Source of the DNA: Arachidicoccus ginsenosidivorans | GTDB lineage: Bacteria; Bacteroidota; Bacteroidia; Chitinophagales; Chitinophagaceae | Reading direction: 5' to 3' | Assembly (NCBI RefSeq): GCF_007971385.1 | Contig: NZ_CP042434.1 | Location: 1,426,001-1,490,000 of the forward strand | DNA length: 64,000 nt | Shown here: piece by piece, positions 1-8,120 of the stretch | Numbering within the stretch: the first letter of the stretch is position 1 | Layout: every line of letters begins with the position of its first letter | Made by a program: the position numbers and the translations under genes | The notes under the pieces: generated by a model | The model's input: the letters and a program-made list of their open reading frames with translations, nothing else | Databases searched by the model: none | What the model was told of the DNA's origin: nothing

Positions 1-584
1 ACTTCATGTTCACAGTCTGCATAAAAAGCAGCATATTGCAAATTCTCGAGTTCATCTGAGGCCGCAAAATCCACCACTTTACTTTCTCCGCCAAAGGACA
101 CGACTAATTCTCCGCCTGTAAATCTGGAAGGCAGGTTAATAATTAAAGATCCGAACATGCCTTTTTCCTTTTCGGAGTCTCTATGGGGCAAAAAGAAATC
201 TCCCTTATTATAAATCAATAATTTATACAGAGAGGCCTCCACTTTATAGCCAATAATTCCCAGTTGTTTCTGGACTTCTTCTAAAATTTTGGCTAGCTGG
301 CCTTTCCAACTTTTCCCTAGAAATTTAATCTGACTGGCATCTATTTCCCAGGTGCGCCTGACCTGATCATCATATACAGTGTCATGGCCTTTCCCAAAGG
401 GTGCTTTTTGGGCAATTTCCATCAAGGCTTTTGTCTGAACCGCATTTACCGGGAACGCTAGCTCTCCAAATCCTTCAATCTCTATTCCTGGCGATTTTAA
501 GGGTTGGTGGCCATTTGTAACAAAACTGCCGGCACCTTTTAATCCACTTAATAAATCAACTATTTTCTCTTTACCCTTGTCCAT
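1..584 (-). CDS. 2-oxoglutarate/Fe(II)-dependent oxygenase (prolyl 4-hydroxylase-like), C-terminus cut by window edge
   Basis: The frame is open from an ATG at 584 to the window edge, giving 194 residues without a stop. The stretch around residues 129-137 (GDFFLPHRD) carries the His-x-Asp iron-binding pair (H134, D136) typical of the double-stranded beta-helix dioxygenases. It is followed by the SLIINLPSRFTGGELVV strand pattern, and a likely distal iron-binding histidine (H193, in DCEHE) lies just before the edge. The family hydroxylates protein or small-molecule substrates using 2-oxoglutarate and oxygen; the substrate here cannot be told. The 2-oxoglutarate-binding Arg/Lys should lie beyond the window. 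The gene is separated from the downstream-oriented fatty-acid operon by a terminator. Confidence 0.82.
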   Translation of the reverse strand, partial: MDKGKEKIVDLLSGLKGAGSFVTNGHQPLKSPGIEIEGFGELAFPVNAVQTKALMEIAQKAPFGKGHDTVYDDQVRRTWEIDASQIKFLGKSWKGQLAKILEEVQKQLGIIGYKVEASLYKLLIYNKGDFFLPHRDSEKEKGMFGSLIINLPSRFTGGELVVSFGGESKVVDFAASDELENLQYAAFYADCEHE

Positions 585-631
585 CTTGTATTGTTTTCTT
601 CGCCGAAAATAAACAATACTGGTCATAGAAA

Positions 632-662
632 AAAGCGGTGTGTTTTGACAACACGCCGCTTT
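632..662 (-). terminator. Rho-independent terminator of the fatty-acid operon
   Basis: Stem AAAGCGG-T-GTGTT (632-644) pairs with AACAC-G-CCGCTTT (650-662) with one wobble pair. On the minus strand it is followed by six T residues. It lies 180 bases past the fabG stop and before the oxygenase start, so it most likely ends the minus-strand operon. Confidence 0.75.
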
Positions 663-841
663 TGCAAAGGATCTTTTATTAAGAATGCATCCAAAATTAT
701 ATAAATCCCTAAAAAAATTACAATCGGAGTCCTACTTGTCAATAAAATAAGTAATGGTTTAATAAATATATGTTTAATCCTTACTACGAATAAGTTAGCC
801 TAAGGACCTTCATAATGGCACTCAATTATTGCTCAACCTCC

Positions 842-1597
842 TTATTTGCCGATGCCGCCATCTAAACATATCACCTGACCTGTCATATAGGCACTTTCAT
901 CGCTGGCTAAGTATACTGCCAGGCTAGCCACGTCGCCGGGTTGTCCATAGCGGCCTAAGGATATATTTTTTAAAAATCCGGTTGAAATATCTGCGTCTAT
1001 TAAATGCTGGGTCATCCCTGTTTGTATAAAGCCCGGGGCGATTGCATTACAGCGAACATTTTTACTGCCAATTTCTTTGGCGACAGATTTAGTAAAACCA
1101 ATAATGCCGGCTTTGGCTGCCGCGTAACTACTCTGCCAGGAATTACCATGGAGACCAACAATGGAACTCATATTAATGATGCTTCCTGATTTTGCCTTAC
1201 ACATAAAGCGGGATACCAATTTGGTCATATTAAAAACACTGTATAGGTTATTTACAATCAGCTCATCCCAAGCTTCTGGTGTTGTACGTGACAGTGTATT
1301 GTCTTTGGTTATGCCTGCGTTATTCACGCATATATCTATTCGGCCATATTTATTAAAAACGTCATTTACAAGCATTTCGCAGGCAGAAAATTGAGACGCG
1401 TCCACCTGAAAGGCCTGAATCTTGCTTTTTCGCCCTTTAAATTCACCTAGAATTTCGTCTAATTCGCTTTTGGTGTACTCTTTTTTATAGGTAATGATTA
1501 CCTGGGCGCCTTCCCTTAAGAAAGCCCTGGCAATGGCCAGGCCTATACCCCTTGTTCCACCAGTTATAATAGCTACTTTACCTTTTAAGCGTGACAT
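842..1597 (-). CDS. fabG: 3-oxoacyl-ACP reductase (SDR family)
   Basis: Protein of 251 residues, the usual FabG length. It reduces 3-oxoacyl-ACP to 3-hydroxyacyl-ACP with NADPH in the cytoplasm. The nucleotide-binding motif TGGTRGIG is at residues 12-19, NNAG at 92-95, and the catalytic Ser (144/145), Tyr158 and Lys162 (YAAAK) are all present. It is the last gene of a six-gene minus-strand operon and starts 3 bases after the upstream acyl carrier protein gene ends, which implies tight co-expression. The operon holds every enzyme class of one elongation cycle, so this copy probably serves that dedicated pathway rather than housekeeping synthesis. That last point is inference. Confidence 0.88.
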   Translation of the reverse strand: MSRLKGKVAIITGGTRGIGLAIARAFLREGAQVIITYKKEYTKSELDEILGEFKGRKSKIQAFQVDASQFSACEMLVNDVFNKYGRIDICVNNAGITKDNTLSRTTPEAWDELIVNNLYSVFNMTKLVSRFMCKAKSGSIINMSSIVGLHGNSWQSSYAAAKAGIIGFTKSVAKEIGSKNVRCNAIAPGFIQTGMTQHLIDADISTGFLKNISLGRYGQPGDVASLAVYLASDESAYMTGQVICLDGGIGK

Positions 1598-1600
1598 AGT

Positions 1601-2104
1601 CTATTTCTTTTTAGCCCCTTTAATCTTTTTCTCAATGGCACAATATAAATCCTCAAATGATTTTAAATCATAGATTTCGTCGTCTTCAATGGTGATATTA
1701 AAGGCTTGTTCTACATCAACGATGATTTCCACAAAATCCACTGAATCTATATTGAGTTCATCAATAAAGCTCTTGGTAGTATCGCTTTCAATATTATCCA
1801 ATAACTCAGGGTATTCCGTATAACTCGCTACGATCTTTTTTAATTCATCGGTGATTTTTTTGTCAAATTTAATCGCCTTTTTGATGGTTTGCTTGGCCGA
1901 AGTCTTCTTTTTAGGACTGCTCTTTGCCGAACTGGAAACACTCGGTTTTGGCGCTGCTTTTTTGCTTTTAGCGGTAGAATCTTCCGACTTTTTCTTTTCA
2001 GTGGACTTTTCTTTTGCGCGCACAGCCGTGGCCGTGGATCTGGCTGTCTTCGCACTGGTTTTCTGAGTGGTCACCGGCTTTTCTTTAATCGTTTTTGTAG
2101 GCAT
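1601..2104 (-). CDS. Acyl carrier protein with long basic N-terminal tail
   Basis: 167 residues, about twice the size of an ordinary acyl carrier protein. Residues about 82-167 form the ACP domain: the phosphopantetheine attachment serine is Ser121 in the motif NIDSVDFVE, followed by the acidic helix EQAFNITIEDDEI. Residues 1-80 are almost only Lys, Ala, Ser, Thr and Pro, resembling histone H1-like or AlgP-like tails, and are predicted disordered. The C-terminus is also basic (KIKGAKKK). The gene sits between enoyl-ACP reductase and FabG and is the obvious carrier for this operon. The tail could tether the carrier to partner enzymes, membrane or nucleic acid; the sequence does not decide which. 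No frameshift is needed to join the two parts. Confidence 0.85.
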   Translation of the reverse strand: MPTKTIKEKPVTTQKTSAKTARSTATAVRAKEKSTEKKKSEDSTAKSKKAAPKPSVSSSAKSSPKKKTSAKQTIKKAIKFDKKITDELKKIVASYTEYPELLDNIESDTTKSFIDELNIDSVDFVEIIVDVEQAFNITIEDDEIYDLKSFEDLYCAIEKKIKGAKKK

Positions 2105-2127
2105 TCTATAATATTTTAATTATTTTT

Positions 2128-3006
2128 TTAACTTGATTGAAGGGTATACTTATTTCTTTTTTTCTTCTTCTTAGCTACCGTACTTGTTACCGTATCAATT
2201 AGTTTTCCTGACAAGCCAGTTGCATTGAACCCGCCGTCATGATAAATATTTTGCATGGTTACGTATTTGGTATAATCACTAAATAGCGTCACACAAAAAC
2301 CGGCCAGATCGTTTGCTGGTGCATTGCCTAACGGACTCATATCATCTGCGTATTGCATAAATTCTGAAAATCCGCCGATGACACCTCCCGACCTGGTCAG
2401 TGTAGGCGACTGCGAAACCGTATTTATCCTTACATTTCTTTTTACCCCATAATGATAACCAAAATTCCTGGCGATGCCCTCTAAAAGCACTTTTGCATCT
2501 GCCATTTCGTTATAATCCGGGAAAATTCGCTGTGCAGCAATATAAGACATGGCCAGAACACTCCCCCATTCATTAAGCAGGTCTTTTTGGTAGGCGACCT
2601 GCAGAATTTTATGAAAGCTGATAGCCGATACATCTAATGTCTTAAACATGTAGTCATAGTTCAAGTCTGTATAGGCATGTTTTTTACGGATATTCAGGCT
2701 ATTGGCCACGCTGTGCAAAATAAAATCTATTTTTTTTGTTTTAAAATGCTTTAGGCTTAAATCATACAGCTGCTCAATATCTTCCACTTTGGTTATATCT
2801 GCGCCCAATACTGGTGCCCCAATTAATTTACCTAACTCCTTTGTATCACTAAAGCGGATGGCAATGGGTAGGTTGGACAAAACAATATCCGCCCCTTCCT
2901 GCTTGCACTTTAATGCAACCTGCCAGGCAATGGACTGTTCGTTCAATGCGCCAAATATAATCCCTTTCTTTCCTTTTAATAAATGATTACCCATAATCAC
3001 ACTCAA
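2128..3006 (-). CDS. fabI: Enoyl-ACP reductase, FabI type
   Basis: 292 residues. FabI reduces trans-2-enoyl-ACP to acyl-ACP with NAD(P)H, the last step of a fatty-acid elongation round. The FabI signature is visible: Tyr155 (AMSYIAAQR), Tyr165 and Lys172 in the Y-x6-K arrangement, and the start GKKGIIFGALNEQSIAW is the FabI version of the nucleotide-binding loop. The C-terminus ends in a basic stretch (VAKKKKKRNKY), echoing the lysine-rich ends of the neighbouring carrier protein. It lies 21 bases upstream of the ACP gene in the same operon. An enoyl reductase here means the product chain is fully reduced, which argues against a polyene pigment pathway. Confidence 0.88.
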   Translation of the reverse strand: MSVIMGNHLLKGKKGIIFGALNEQSIAWQVALKCKQEGADIVLSNLPIAIRFSDTKELGKLIGAPVLGADITKVEDIEQLYDLSLKHFKTKKIDFILHSVANSLNIRKKHAYTDLNYDYMFKTLDVSAISFHKILQVAYQKDLLNEWGSVLAMSYIAAQRIFPDYNEMADAKVLLEGIARNFGYHYGVKRNVRINTVSQSPTLTRSGGVIGGFSEFMQYADDMSPLGNAPANDLAGFCVTLFSDYTKYVTMQNIYHDGGFNATGLSGKLIDTVTSTVAKKKKKRNKYTLQSS

Positions 3007-3022
3007 ATATAATTTTACGCCT

Positions 3023-4306
3023 TTAATCTATATATTTTTTTAATAGCAGACACGAATTGACATCCCCAAAACCAAAACTAATCTTGCACACAATATTTAG
3101 TGGGGCATCCAGTATGGCAGTTGGAGGCACCCTTGTATGTGAAATTAAGGAGGCGATCTCGGGATGTAACTGATCCGCATTGATGGATGGATGAATGAAT
3201 CCATTATAGAGTTGCAATACTGCTGCTACAGACTCTATTGAACCAGAAGCACTTAGACAATGTCCAATCATTGATTTCATGGAATTGATATAGGGAAAAT
3301 CTGTACCTTTTCGTTTGAGTGCGCTAACCCATGCATTTATTTCTGTAATATCTCCTATGGTGGAGGACAAATGCCCGGAGATCAGATCTATCTGGTCCGG
3401 TGTAATTTGACAGCTTTTCAAACCATTTTTGATGCAGCGGACCATCCCATTTACATTGCCAATGGTCATTGTTCCTTTGCCTCTTTGTCCCCCTGAATTT
3501 ATGTGGCCTCCCAGAACTTCTGCATATATTTTTGCACCCCGTTTTTTTGCAGCGCTGAGGCTTTCTATAACCAATGCCCCCGCACCGGAGCTGGGTACAA
3601 ATCCTGAGGCATCCTTATCCATGGGTCTGGAGGCCTTTTTGGGCTGATCGTTAAACCCATGGGCGGTTGCAAACATAGAATCAAATGGACCCCATACGTA
3701 GGGGCTATTGCTTTCAGAGCTACCGACAAGCATGCGCACTGCCTGCTTATTTTTAATTTTATCAAAGGCCATAAGTATCGCTTCCGTACCGGTATTACAG
3801 GCTGATGCATTACTGGTCACTTGACCTCCCAGTCCAATAATCTTTGCAATAAAAGCACTGACCGCACTATTAATGGCCTGTGGCAGCGCTCTCGGATTGC
3901 CTTTTCTGGTATCTTGTCCGCTTTCTCTAAGCGCAATGCCGTAATGTGTGGCTTCTATTCCGTTGCTACCGGTACCGAAAATACATCCACTTTCATAATC
4001 GGGAGACTCTGATGCCTTTCTGACCTTGAGTCCGCTATCGCGCCACGCCTCAGAAGCGGCAATACATCCGTATGTAATGCCGGTACTAAAAACTTCTTCA
4101 ATCCCATGCTTTTTAAGAAAACGCTGCCTGGCATTTTCGCTTATAGCCGGAACGCCGCCTATTTGACACCTAAAAGAAAGCTTATTTAATTCAGGATGGA
4201 ACTTTATTCCAGATTGCCCGTTTTTGATGGCTTTAGTAAATTTCTCTACCCCCACCCCATTCGGACTGACAACTCCCAAACCAGTAATAACAACTCTCTG
4301 TTCCAT
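3023..4306 (-). CDS. Beta-ketoacyl-ACP synthase (KAS I/II-like), paralogue 1
   Basis: 427 residues. It condenses acyl-enzyme with malonyl-ACP. The thiolase-fold catalytic triad can be read: Cys170 (SNASACNTG), His312 (SGHLSST) and His349 (SMIGHCLSASG). The first histidine motif is SGHLSST, where most KAS II proteins have AHGTST; the second paralogue shares this change. Residues 3-16 give the usual RVVITGLGVVSPNG start. The gene is 16 bases upstream of fabI. Two different ketosynthases with intact triads suggest either two chain-length steps or a heterodimer. A chain-length-factor role is unlikely because neither has lost its cysteine. Confidence 0.85.
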   Translation of the reverse strand: MEQRVVITGLGVVSPNGVGVEKFTKAIKNGQSGIKFHPELNKLSFRCQIGGVPAISENARQRFLKKHGIEEVFSTGITYGCIAASEAWRDSGLKVRKASESPDYESGCIFGTGSNGIEATHYGIALRESGQDTRKGNPRALPQAINSAVSAFIAKIIGLGGQVTSNASACNTGTEAILMAFDKIKNKQAVRMLVGSSESNSPYVWGPFDSMFATAHGFNDQPKKASRPMDKDASGFVPSSGAGALVIESLSAAKKRGAKIYAEVLGGHINSGGQRGKGTMTIGNVNGMVRCIKNGLKSCQITPDQIDLISGHLSSTIGDITEINAWVSALKRKGTDFPYINSMKSMIGHCLSASGSIESVAAVLQLYNGFIHPSINADQLHPEIASLISHTRVPPTAILDAPLNIVCKISFGFGDVNSCLLLKKYID

Positions 4307-4362
4307 ATTTATATTATACTTAGTTTATATACCTTCTGTTCAACGAATTACCCTAAAACAAT

Positions 4363-5669
4363 TTAAGCGTCTTCCCACTTCTTTAATACGATACATGAGG
4401 CGACATCACCAAATCCGAATGCGGTTTTAGCAATAATATTTATTTTTTTCTTCAAAGCTTTTAAAGGTATTTTCTTCCTTGCTATAATGGATTCAATTTG
4501 CGGATGTAACGCTGCTGAATTAACACTTGGATGGATAAACTGATGATGCAACTGCAGGGCAGAGGCAACCAGTTCCATAGAGGAAGAAGCGGCAAAACAA
4601 TGCCCGGTCATAGATTTTAACGCATTTATATAAGGAAAATCTTCCCCTGTTCGTTTCAGCACTTTTGCCCATGCTTCTACTTCATAGACATCCATTATAT
4701 AAGAGGGTAAATGTCCGGATATCAAATCGATATCCCGCGCACTGATTTGGGATTTAGATAAGGCAAATTCAATTACGTCTTCCATGCTTTTTCTGCTATT
4801 CATCGTCATGGTGCCGCCATTTCTTTGCGCTCCGGAGATAATACTGCCATCTAATATCTCTGCGTAAATCTTTGCGCCTCGTTTACGGGCTGACTGTAAA
4901 CTCTCAATGACCATGGCCCCCCGCCGCCACCTGGCACCAGGCCATTGGCATGGATACTCATAGGACAGCTGGCTTTTTCAGGGTTGTCATTATACCCTTT
5001 GGCCAGTGCATAAAAATCATCATACAGGGTCATCCCATCATAACCGCCCCATACGTTATGATGGCTACTTTCTGAGGATCCGACTAAAACAATTTTGGCT
5101 TTGTTTTGCCTGATTCGGTTGACACCTTCCATGGCAGATTCTACGCCAGTTATACAAGAGGAGGAATTTGTACTCAATTGGTTGCCGATTCCAATTATGC
5201 CTCCTAAATAGGCGCTCACTCCACTGTTCATGGCCTGCTGGGCAGTGCGTCCCCCCATTTTTCGCACATTTCCGGTGTCCACAAGGCCAATGCCATAATC
5301 AATGGCGTCAATACCATTGGTACAGGTACCAAATATGCATCCGGATTCCCAGGCGGCTTGATTGCTTTTACTATCCAGCAAGGAAAGGCCGGCATCAAAC
5401 CAGGCTTCCACACCCGCCATACAACCATATACGATTCCCGTTCCTTTCATCTTGACAAGTCCGTACCTACTGGTAAACGCCTGCACCTCGGCTGGTTCCA
5501 AAGCAGGCAGCGCCCCTACATGACATCTATAATTTTGCTGTTTTAGGATCTCATGGTAACGAACGCCGGATACGCCCTTTTTTAAGGAAGTGGTAAATTG
5601 TTTCACCCCATTACCAATTGGGCTGCAAATCCCCAATCCTGTTATTACTACTCTCGTTTTTTTTGCCAT
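4363..5669 (-). CDS. Beta-ketoacyl-ACP synthase, paralogue 2 (one-base frameshift)
   Basis: Two overlapping pieces make one ketosynthase. The first (from 5669) holds Cys172 (NSSSCITG) and runs into a wrong frame after VPGGGGG. The second (to 4363) resumes at AMVIES and holds both histidines (SGHLPSY, SMTGHCFAAS). The break is at a run of six C on the plus strand (4917-4922). A seventh base restores VPGGGGGAMVIE, which lines up without gaps to VPSSGAGALVIE of paralogue 1. Homopolymer sequencing error is the likeliest cause, but a real mutation or slippage-controlled gene is not excluded. Its start is 3 bases downstream of the dehydratase gene. Confidence 0.8.
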
Positions 5670-5671
5670 AA

Positions 5672-6196
5672 TTATTTAGCCTTAATCACGACCCCAGACA
5701 TAATTCCTTTACTGATCAATACTTTATCCTGATTTTCAATGCGCACTTTACACTTCAATTTATTTAACCTGAAAAATACCTTTTCAGCGTAAACGAAGAT
5801 TTTGTCATTAGGTTTGACGAAATATTTATAATCCATATTTGCGGAAGTCAAATAAAATATATTATTCATTTTCTTTTCTAAGGCAGCAACATCTGGTAAT
5901 TTCATGGTTAAAAGCGCTGCAGGTAATTCTACAGGCAGATCACTAAGTACTTCAATACCATTGCCCAAAAGGTACATCCCAAATGCCAATAGTCCTATTT
6001 GTGCAGCGGCTTCTTGTAAAATGGCACCTGGTACAACTGGATTGCCTGGAAAGTGTCCTGCAAAGAAAAACTCATTTTGTTTAAAAAGATAGCTGGCCAA
6101 AATATGATCGGCATTTACTTCTATTATTTCATTAATAAAACAATAGGGGCTTTTGCATGGAAAATGTTCAATAATTAATTCTTTCGTTACTTTCAT
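5672..6196 (-). CDS. 3-hydroxyacyl-ACP dehydratase, FabZ-like hot-dog fold
   Basis: 174 residues. It should dehydrate 3-hydroxyacyl-ACP to the trans-2-enoyl form. The FabZ/FabA signature is clear: FAGHFPGNPVVPG with catalytic His48, then LQEAAAQ with catalytic Glu62. It is longer than standalone FabZ (about 145-150 residues). It is the first gene of the tightly packed part of the operon, 142 bases after the N-acyltransferase-like gene. Together with the two ketosynthases, enoyl reductase, ACP and ketoreductase it completes one elongation cycle. No malonyl transferase (FabD) or starter synthase (FabH) is present nearby. Confidence 0.83.
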   Translation of the reverse strand: MKVTKELIIEHFPCKSPYCFINEIIEVNADHILASYLFKQNEFFFAGHFPGNPVVPGAILQEAAAQIGLLAFGMYLLGNGIEVLSDLPVELPAALLTMKLPDVAALEKKMNNIFYLTSANMDYKYFVKPNDKIFVYAEKVFFRLNKLKCKVRIENQDKVLISKGIMSGVVIKAK

Positions 6197-6338
6197 AAGT
6201 TTTTAAATTTACCCTTTCAAGTTTCAATAAAGCTTACTTTTATATAGTCAATATTGAACTTTTATCTCAACTACCTTTCTAGCAGTACGCTTAACCTTTT
6301 ATTCTAAATGCTGTTTTAGCTGTTGGGTTTCTGCAATG

Positions 6339-7925
6339 TTATTTCTTGTATCCTTTTACTGTATGTTCACGTCCTTCGGCCCATTTTTCTTTTACAAAAA
6401 TTAAATTATATGATAAAATGGCTAAAAACACAATCAAACATAATAATGCAAACCAATGCGGATGTAAAACAATAAAGGTTTTAACCCCATTTGGATAGAC
6501 TGTTGCATAGCCTATCATGGCAGATTGCCCTTTGTTTATCTCCGGCATACGCCCACTAGACTCAATTTTGCCAGAATAGCCGTCGTTATTATTAATCAAC
6601 AGGTCTTTTCGGGTTTCAACTGCCCGAAGCCTGGCATGGTATAAATGCTGTTTGGATATATAGGTATGACTGAACCAGCCATCATTGCCTGGATTTACTA
6701 GAAAATTAGCGCCTTCTCTTACAGAACTATAGGAAAGGTCCGGAATTACAGATTCATTGCAAAGTAAAATCCCTGCGCCTCCATAAGGTGTCGGCAAAGG
6801 TTTATCACTTTTCCCTTCTTTTACCCTAAAGCCGGTACTATTATAAAATGGAATCAGCATCCCCATAAACGGCTTTTCAATCAGGCTTAGGGCGAGTCTT
6901 TTATCGTACCTGCCCATGATTTTGCGACCGGGCTCCATACTGTAAATGGAATTGTAGAATATCCGATGCTTTCTGTCATAATCGGTATTCATCCCAATTA
7001 AATGTGTCACATTATAGGAGGCTGTAAGGGAATCTAATACTCTTAGGAAATCATCATCTGGCGTATAATTCCAGGGAATGGCCGATTCTGACCAAATAGT
7101 GAGTTGTGCTTTATTTTCGCAGGCCATCTTATTCATTTTGAATAATTGCTGCGCGAGATAATTGCCGTTCTCTGGATCCCACCTGAACTGAGGGTCCAGA
7201 TTCTGAGACAATATGGCTGCTTTAAAACTGGTTTGTTTTTTTGCTTGACTAGCCGCATCCAGCTGATTTTCATAGCTGTTTAAAATCAGACCTCCTATTG
7301 CCAGACTCGTCAGGATGACCGCTACAGGAATATATAGCAGTTTCCACTTTTTATAATACACAAAATAGGCGGTGATATAGCTTAGAAATACCACTAAAAA
7401 TGTAAATAGTAAAGGCCCCGTAATGGTGGATAATTGGATTAGATATAAATTCTGCGCAAGTGCCGTATAAGAAACAAATAGACAAAGGGCAAAGCCTTTG
7501 GCAAAGTAAATCATAAATGCATCGACCAATACCCAAAAGGAAGCCAGATAAATTCCATTCACCAACCATTCAAGCTTATAACGGGTTTTTCTTTTTAGAA
7601 ACAGGATGACCCATCCGAGTATCCCGGCATATAAAGCAAAAATTACCGTAAATATCAGGGTAATACCAATGCCAATTAAGACGCCTTTTCCAGTAAATTT
7701 CTGTGCGCCACCAATAATCCAAAAAAAGTTTAATATGGCTGTCACGCCTCCTACCAAGGCGCCACGCCAAAAGGCATCCTTTGCCTTCTCTAAATCCATA
7801 AACGCATAAAAGACCAGCGCATAAACAATCCAGTTAAGGGGCGTATCTGCCATTTGAATGGACATTGTAATCGGTATCGCACTGAGTAGCAGTATCCAGT
7901 ATTTTTTGCTTAGTTTATGGCCCAT
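6339..7925 (-). CDS. lnt: Apolipoprotein N-acyltransferase-like protein (nitrilase superfamily, membrane)
   Basis: 528 residues. Lnt adds the third acyl chain to the N-terminal cysteine of lipoproteins. Several hydrophobic segments occupy residues 11-220, followed by a nitrilase-like domain. The catalytic triad is readable: Glu280 (WSESAIP), Lys342 (RYDKRLALS) and Cys389 (ILLCNES). A final transmembrane segment lies near residues 490-515. The gene points into the fatty-acid operon, so it may be co-transcribed with it, which raises the question whether the operon makes a special acyl donor. That link is inference from position only. A related amide-forming acyltransferase of another substrate is the main alternative. 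Confidence 0.78.
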   Translation of the reverse strand: MGHKLSKKYWILLLSAIPITMSIQMADTPLNWIVYALVFYAFMDLEKAKDAFWRGALVGGVTAILNFFWIIGGAQKFTGKGVLIGIGITLIFTVIFALYAGILGWVILFLKRKTRYKLEWLVNGIYLASFWVLVDAFMIYFAKGFALCLFVSYTALAQNLYLIQLSTITGPLLFTFLVVFLSYITAYFVYYKKWKLLYIPVAVILTSLAIGGLILNSYENQLDAASQAKKQTSFKAAILSQNLDPQFRWDPENGNYLAQQLFKMNKMACENKAQLTIWSESAIPWNYTPDDDFLRVLDSLTASYNVTHLIGMNTDYDRKHRIFYNSIYSMEPGRKIMGRYDKRLALSLIEKPFMGMLIPFYNSTGFRVKEGKSDKPLPTPYGGAGILLCNESVIPDLSYSSVREGANFLVNPGNDGWFSHTYISKQHLYHARLRAVETRKDLLINNNDGYSGKIESSGRMPEINKGQSAMIGYATVYPNGVKTFIVLHPHWFALLCLIVFLAILSYNLIFVKEKWAEGREHTVKGYKK

Positions 7926-8061
7926 TCTTATCTTTATCTTTGTGGTTTTATATGCTTTAAATGAATACTATATCAAAACAGGCAGTTCCTTATGCCTTGG
8001 TATAATTGATCCTATCAAATCTCAGCTACAAGCGACGTTCAGTGTTTATAACCATCATATA

Positions 8062-8097
8062 AATAGGATGTTCACTTATAATAGCGAACATCCTATT
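8062..8097 (-). terminator. Perfect 12-bp inverted repeat, terminator of the secreted-protein gene
   Basis: AATAGGATGTTC (8062-8073) and GAACATCCTATT (8086-8097) are exact reverse complements around a 12-base loop. It lies 24 bases past the stop of the T9SS cargo gene and before the N-acyltransferase start, so it probably separates the two transcripts. Confidence 0.7.
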
Positions 8098-8120
8098 CTT
8101 CCAGGAAATTATTGAATTAT

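Noticed and set aside
842..6196. Flexirubin or aryl-polyene pigment cluster.
   Set aside because: An enoyl reductase is present and the adenylation, aromatic-starter, glycosyl- and acyltransferase genes of those clusters are absent.
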